64,000 nt of DNA from Nannocystis pusilla (lineage in GTDB: Bacteria > Myxococcota_A > Polyangia > Nannocystales > Nannocystaceae): positions 4,193,168-4,257,167 of the forward strand of contig NZ_JAPNKE010000002.1 of the NCBI RefSeq assembly GCF_026626665.1. The letters are read 5' to 3'. Below are positions 61,354 through 64,000 of this stretch, piece by piece; the stretch's first letter is position 1, and every line of letters starts with the position of its first letter. The position numbers and the translations under genes were made by a program. The notes below the pieces were generated by a model, which worked only from the letters and a program-made list of their open reading frames with translations, was not told where the DNA came from and did no database searches.

Positions 61354-63145
61354 GTCCGTCGGCCTGCCTCCTCCGGGCATCATCCTGGTCCTCGGCGGCC
61401 TCTTGCTCCCGCTGCTGCGCGGGCTCGGCCCGGCCGTCGCGCTGCTGCTGCCGCTGCTGACGCTGGGGTTCATCTGGGGCATCCCCGACGACCTCACCGT
61501 CACCATGCCGTTCATGGGCCAGTACGACCTCACGGTCCTGGCCGTAAGCCCGCCCACCAAGGTGTTCGCCACCATCTTCGCGGTGATGGCCTTCGCCGGG
61601 GCCCTGTTCGCCCACCCGATCACCGGCCTCGACAGCGAACGCGGCCGCCGCTGGCGCGTCGAGCTGCCGGCCGCCTTCGTCTACGCCGGCTCGGCCATCT
61701 GCGTCACCTTCGCCGGCGACATCCTCAGCCTCTTCATCTTCTGGGAGCTGATGGCGATCGGCTCGACCACGGTCATCTGGAGCGCCGGCACCAAGGCGGC
61801 CGGGCGCGCCGGCTACCGCTACGCCCTGGTCCACTTCGTCGGCGGCGTGCTGCTGATGGCCGGCATCCTCGCCAAGGTGTTCGCGCTGCAGGGCGCGGGC
61901 GTGGCCGACCCGCTGGCGCTGCACCACTTCTTCTTCGGCGCGGCCGGCTTCGAGGGCCTGTCCTTCGGGTCAGGTGACGCGGCGGCCTGGCTGATCCTGC
62001 TCGGCATCCTCGTCAACGCCGCCGCCCCGCCGCTCGGCTCGTGGCTGGCCGACGCCTACCCGGAGGCGTCCGAGAGCGGCACCGTGTTCCTCTCGGCGTT
62101 CACCACCAAGACGGCCGTCTACGTGCTGATGCTGCTGTTCGCGGGCACCCAGCTGCTGATCTACGTCGGCCTGTTGATGGCGGTGTACGGCATCGTCTAC
62201 GCCATCCTCGAGAACGACATGCGGCGGATCCTCGCCTACTCGATCGTCAACCAGGTCGGGTTCATGGTCTGCGGGATCGGCATCGGCACCGCCATGGCGC
62301 TCAACGGCGCCGCCGCCCACGCGTTCGCCCACATCGTCTACAAGGCGCTGCTGCTGATGTCGGCCGGCTCGGTCCTCTACATGACCGGCAAGCGCAAGTG
62401 CACCGACCTCGGCGGCCTCTACCACTCGATGCCGATCACGATGACGTGCGGCATCATCGGCGCGCTGGCGATCTCGTCGTTCCCGCTGACCTCGGGCTTC
62501 GTCACCAAGTCGATGATCAACCAGGCCGCCGCCGACGAGCACATCGCGCTGGCCTGGTTCACGCTGACCGCGGCCTCGGCCGGCGTGTTCCTGCACGCCG
62601 GCATCAAGTTCCCGTGGTTCGTGTTCTTCCAGAAGGACTCGGGCCTGCGCCCGCCGGACCCGCCGTGGAACATGCGCGCGGCGATGATCTTCTTCGCCGC
62701 GGTCTGCATCCTGCTCGGCGTCCCCGGCCTCTACGGCCCGCTCTACGCCATCCTGCCGTTCCCGGCCGCCGCGGGCGAGACGCTCTACGCGCCCTACACC
62801 GTCCCGCACGTCATCAACCAGCTGCAACTGCTGCTGTTCTCGGGCCTGGCGTTCTTCGCCCTGCTCCCGGTCCTGAAGCGCACGCTGACGATCACCCTCG
62901 ACGCCGACTGGTTCTACCGCCGCCTGTTCCCCGGCGTCTGGAAGCACCTCCTGCGCCCCGTCGTCCTCGCCTTCCGCGAGTTCTTCGACTACCTGTTCGG
63001 CCACCTGCCGCAGATGACGAAGGACGTCGTCTACTCGCCGCCGCAGGAGGGCCGCATGTTCAAGGAGTGGGGCCTCGGCGGCGCGATGGTCGTGATCACC
63101 GGCTTCCTGTTCGTCTACCTCGTGCTCGGCTACATCGCCGCCTGA
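61346..63145 (+). CDS. MrpD-like proton-translocating subunit 3
   Basis: This 599-residue NuoLMN-family protein has FAGDILSLFIFWELMAIGSTTVIWS (key Glu) and AAAPPLGSWLADAYPEASESGTVFLSAFTTKTAVYVL, where the usual HxWLP is replaced by GSWLADAYP, and HAFAHIVYKALLLMSAGSVLYM (key Lys). The C-terminal ~150 residues (LDADWFYRRLFPGVWKHLLRP ... WGLGGAMVVITGFLFVYLVLG) form an extra helical extension seen in Na+/H+ antiporter subunit D proteins of Mbh-like operons. Its ATG overlaps the preceding gene by 8 bp. It is the last gene of the operon. Confidence 0.92.
   Translation: MTESVGLPPPGIILVLGGLLLPLLRGLGPAVALLLPLLTLGFIWGIPDDLTVTMPFMGQYDLTVLAVSPPTKVFATIFAVMAFAGALFAHPITGLDSERGRRWRVELPAAFVYAGSAICVTFAGDILSLFIFWELMAIGSTTVIWSAGTKAAGRAGYRYALVHFVGGVLLMAGILAKVFALQGAGVADPLALHHFFFGAAGFEGLSFGSGDAAAWLILLGILVNAAAPPLGSWLADAYPEASESGTVFLSAFTTKTAVYVLMLLFAGTQLLIYVGLLMAVYGIVYAILENDMRRILAYSIVNQVGFMVCGIGIGTAMALNGAAAHAFAHIVYKALLLMSAGSVLYMTGKRKCTDLGGLYHSMPITMTCGIIGALAISSFPLTSGFVTKSMINQAAADEHIALAWFTLTAASAGVFLHAGIKFPWFVFFQKDSGLRPPDPPWNMRAAMIFFAAVCILLGVPGLYGPLYAILPFPAAAGETLYAPYTVPHVINQLQLLLFSGLAFFALLPVLKRTLTITLDADWFYRRLFPGVWKHLLRPVVLAFREFFDYLFGHLPQMTKDVVYSPPQEGRMFKEWGLGGAMVVITGFLFVYLVLGYIAA
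61954..61977. repeat. Palindrome pair in MrpD-like 3
   Basis: GGGCCTGTCC, spacer TTCG, GGTCAGGTGA. It encodes GLSFGSGDA. Confidence 0.7.
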
Positions 63146-63218
63146 GCCGCGGGCGCGCCGCTCGCCGCGCCGGTGCCGTCGACCTCCTCGCAGGTCGCAC
63201 CGCGCCCGCGGCCGGCGG

Positions 63219-63242
63219 CGACATGTCTTTCGGGACATCTGC
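63219..63242. repeat. Palindrome pair downstream of the Mrp operon
   Basis: CGACATGTCT, spacer TTCG, GGACATCTGC, 74 bp after the operon stop. The rest of the 240-bp gap (63146-63385) shows no gene. Confidence 0.75.
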
Positions 63243-63385
63243 GGTCTTTCGCGACCCGCGGCAATTCGTCGGTCGAACCACGGCGCAGCGGGCCCCGCGT
63301 CGCCGAGCCCGGTCGCACGCGCGCAGCATAAAACGGCATGACGCCGCCGCCGGCGTTACCCTGTGATGTCGACCCGAGGGTCGGG

Positions 63386-64000
63386 ATGACGACCGGCGAC
63401 CGTTCCCCCAGCGAGAGTTCTTCGGCGCGCGCGAACGTCGAGCCCGCCGCGAGGTGGCCGCTCTCCCTCGCCAGCGCCACGGCGGCCGTGCTCCTCGCGC
63501 TCGCGCTCGCCGGCCCGCTCGGCGGCATCTACTTCGCCGTGCCGCTCGCGGTCCTCTCGCTGTCCGCGCAGCTCACGGGCGCCGCACCCGCCCTGGTCTC
63601 GACCGCGCTGGCGACGATGGGCATCGGCGCGTGGTTCTTGGCGAACACCCACGAACCGAGCCACAAAGAGGCGCTGCAGCTCGCCGCGTTCCTGATCGCG
63701 GGGTCGATCATCAGCGTCGTGTCCGGCTCGCTGCGCGCAGGGCGGGCCCGCGACGTCGAGGCGCGGATCGCCGCCGCTCGCGCCGCCGAGGAGGCCGAGC
63801 GTCTGACCGCGGAGACCCGCATGACGCTCGCGGCCGTGCGCGCGAGCGAGGTGAAGTTCCAGCAGCTCGCCGACTCGATGCCCCAGATCGTCTGGGCCTG
63901 CCACCCCGACGGCAGCCCCTATTACTACAACCGCCAGTGGTACGAGCTCAGCGGCATCCCGGAGGGCACGCTCACCGAAGCCAACTGGTGCGCGTGCTCC
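63386..64000 (+). CDS. Membrane PAS-domain sensor protein, probably a histidine kinase (cut by window edge)
   Basis: An open frame from the ATG at 63386 runs to the window end without a stop. About 40 residues in, a membrane domain begins with helices SLASATAAVLLALALAGPLGG, YFAVPLAVLSLSAQLTGAAP and LAAFLIAGSIISVVSGSL, resembling the DUF4118-type sensor domain. A coiled-coil helix rich in Ala/Glu/Arg follows. Then comes a PAS domain of the PAS_3 type (FQQLADSMPQIVWACHPDGS, YYYNRQWYELSGI). In this arrangement the missing part is normally more PAS repeats and a histidine kinase core, but that is inferred. Confidence 0.8.
   Translation, partial: MTTGDRSPSESSSARANVEPAARWPLSLASATAAVLLALALAGPLGGIYFAVPLAVLSLSAQLTGAAPALVSTALATMGIGAWFLANTHEPSHKEALQLAAFLIAGSIISVVSGSLRAGRARDVEARIAAARAAEEAERLTAETRMTLAAVRASEVKFQQLADSMPQIVWACHPDGSPYYYNRQWYELSGIPEGTLTEANWCACS

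Overview
The window is a very GC-rich bacterial chromosome segment (roughly 70% GC by eye, not computed). It most resembles a myxobacterium of the Nannocystis/Plesiocystis type. That placement is an inference from several traits: a Ser/Thr kinase fused to a formylglycine-generating-enzyme-like domain, many lipoproteins with Asp/Thr/Ser-rich linkers after the lipobox, an rpoN-linked regulatory PTS with HPr kinase, and very dense G/C third positions. No rRNA, tRNA, CRISPR array, prophage or insertion sequence was recognised.

Layout. 1-1284: 5' part of polA (- strand). 1637-3781: kinase/FGE fusion (-). 3944-5991: exported low-complexity/helical protein (+). 6078-21682: a long - strand block. Read in transcription order this is a TerB-like protein, rpoZ with an acidic tail, a small lipoprotein, a biotin carboxylase, pyrG, rpoN, hpf, hprK, rapZ, a mannose-type EIIA, HPr, ptsI, an alpha/beta hydrolase and a peptidase/propeller/barrel outer-membrane protein. 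21845-23497: metzincin-like lipoprotein (-). 23712-30897 (+): a cobalamin riboswitch followed by a TonB receptor, two paralogous beta-propeller lipoproteins, a BtuF-like binding protein and a BtuC-like permease. 31392-35945 (+): transglycosylase-like protein, CxxCH lipoprotein, FabH and a small lipoprotein. 36259-36813 (-): KptA. 37196-44991 (+): two CAP-domain lipoproteins, a DUF4159 protein, a VWA-type membrane protein, a GroES-like protein and a barrel-SppA fusion. 45087-48830 (+): an ATPase-like remnant and an M16 peptidase. 48945-55037 (-): MutS2, a second barrel-SppA fusion and a second TerB-like protein. 55288-63145 (+): a ten-gene Mrp/Mbh-type cation/proton antiporter operon with three MrpD-like subunits. 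63386-end (+): start of a PAS sensor protein.

The most striking signal is a highly iterated degenerate palindrome. Its 10-bp core is close to GGACATGTCC (variants GGACAGGTCC, GGCCATGTCC and similar). Cores are separated by exactly 4 bases, giving a 14-bp period, and occur as pairs or as arrays of up to seven units. Adjacent units form 8-4-8 hairpins whose 4-base spacers are often TTCG, CGAA, GAAA, TTTC or GCAA. I count more than 40 sites between 88 and 63242. They lie in intergenic gaps (three long arrays directly at gene ends, each between convergent genes) and inside coding sequences, notably the signal-peptide and linker regions of exported proteins. I know of no described family that matches.

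About two dozen genes or gene segments need a small indel to restore the frame. In several cases adding one G or C in a short homopolymer rebuilds the expected protein, so most are probably sequence errors rather than pseudogenes. Spans below cover the reconstructed genes and each indel is noted.
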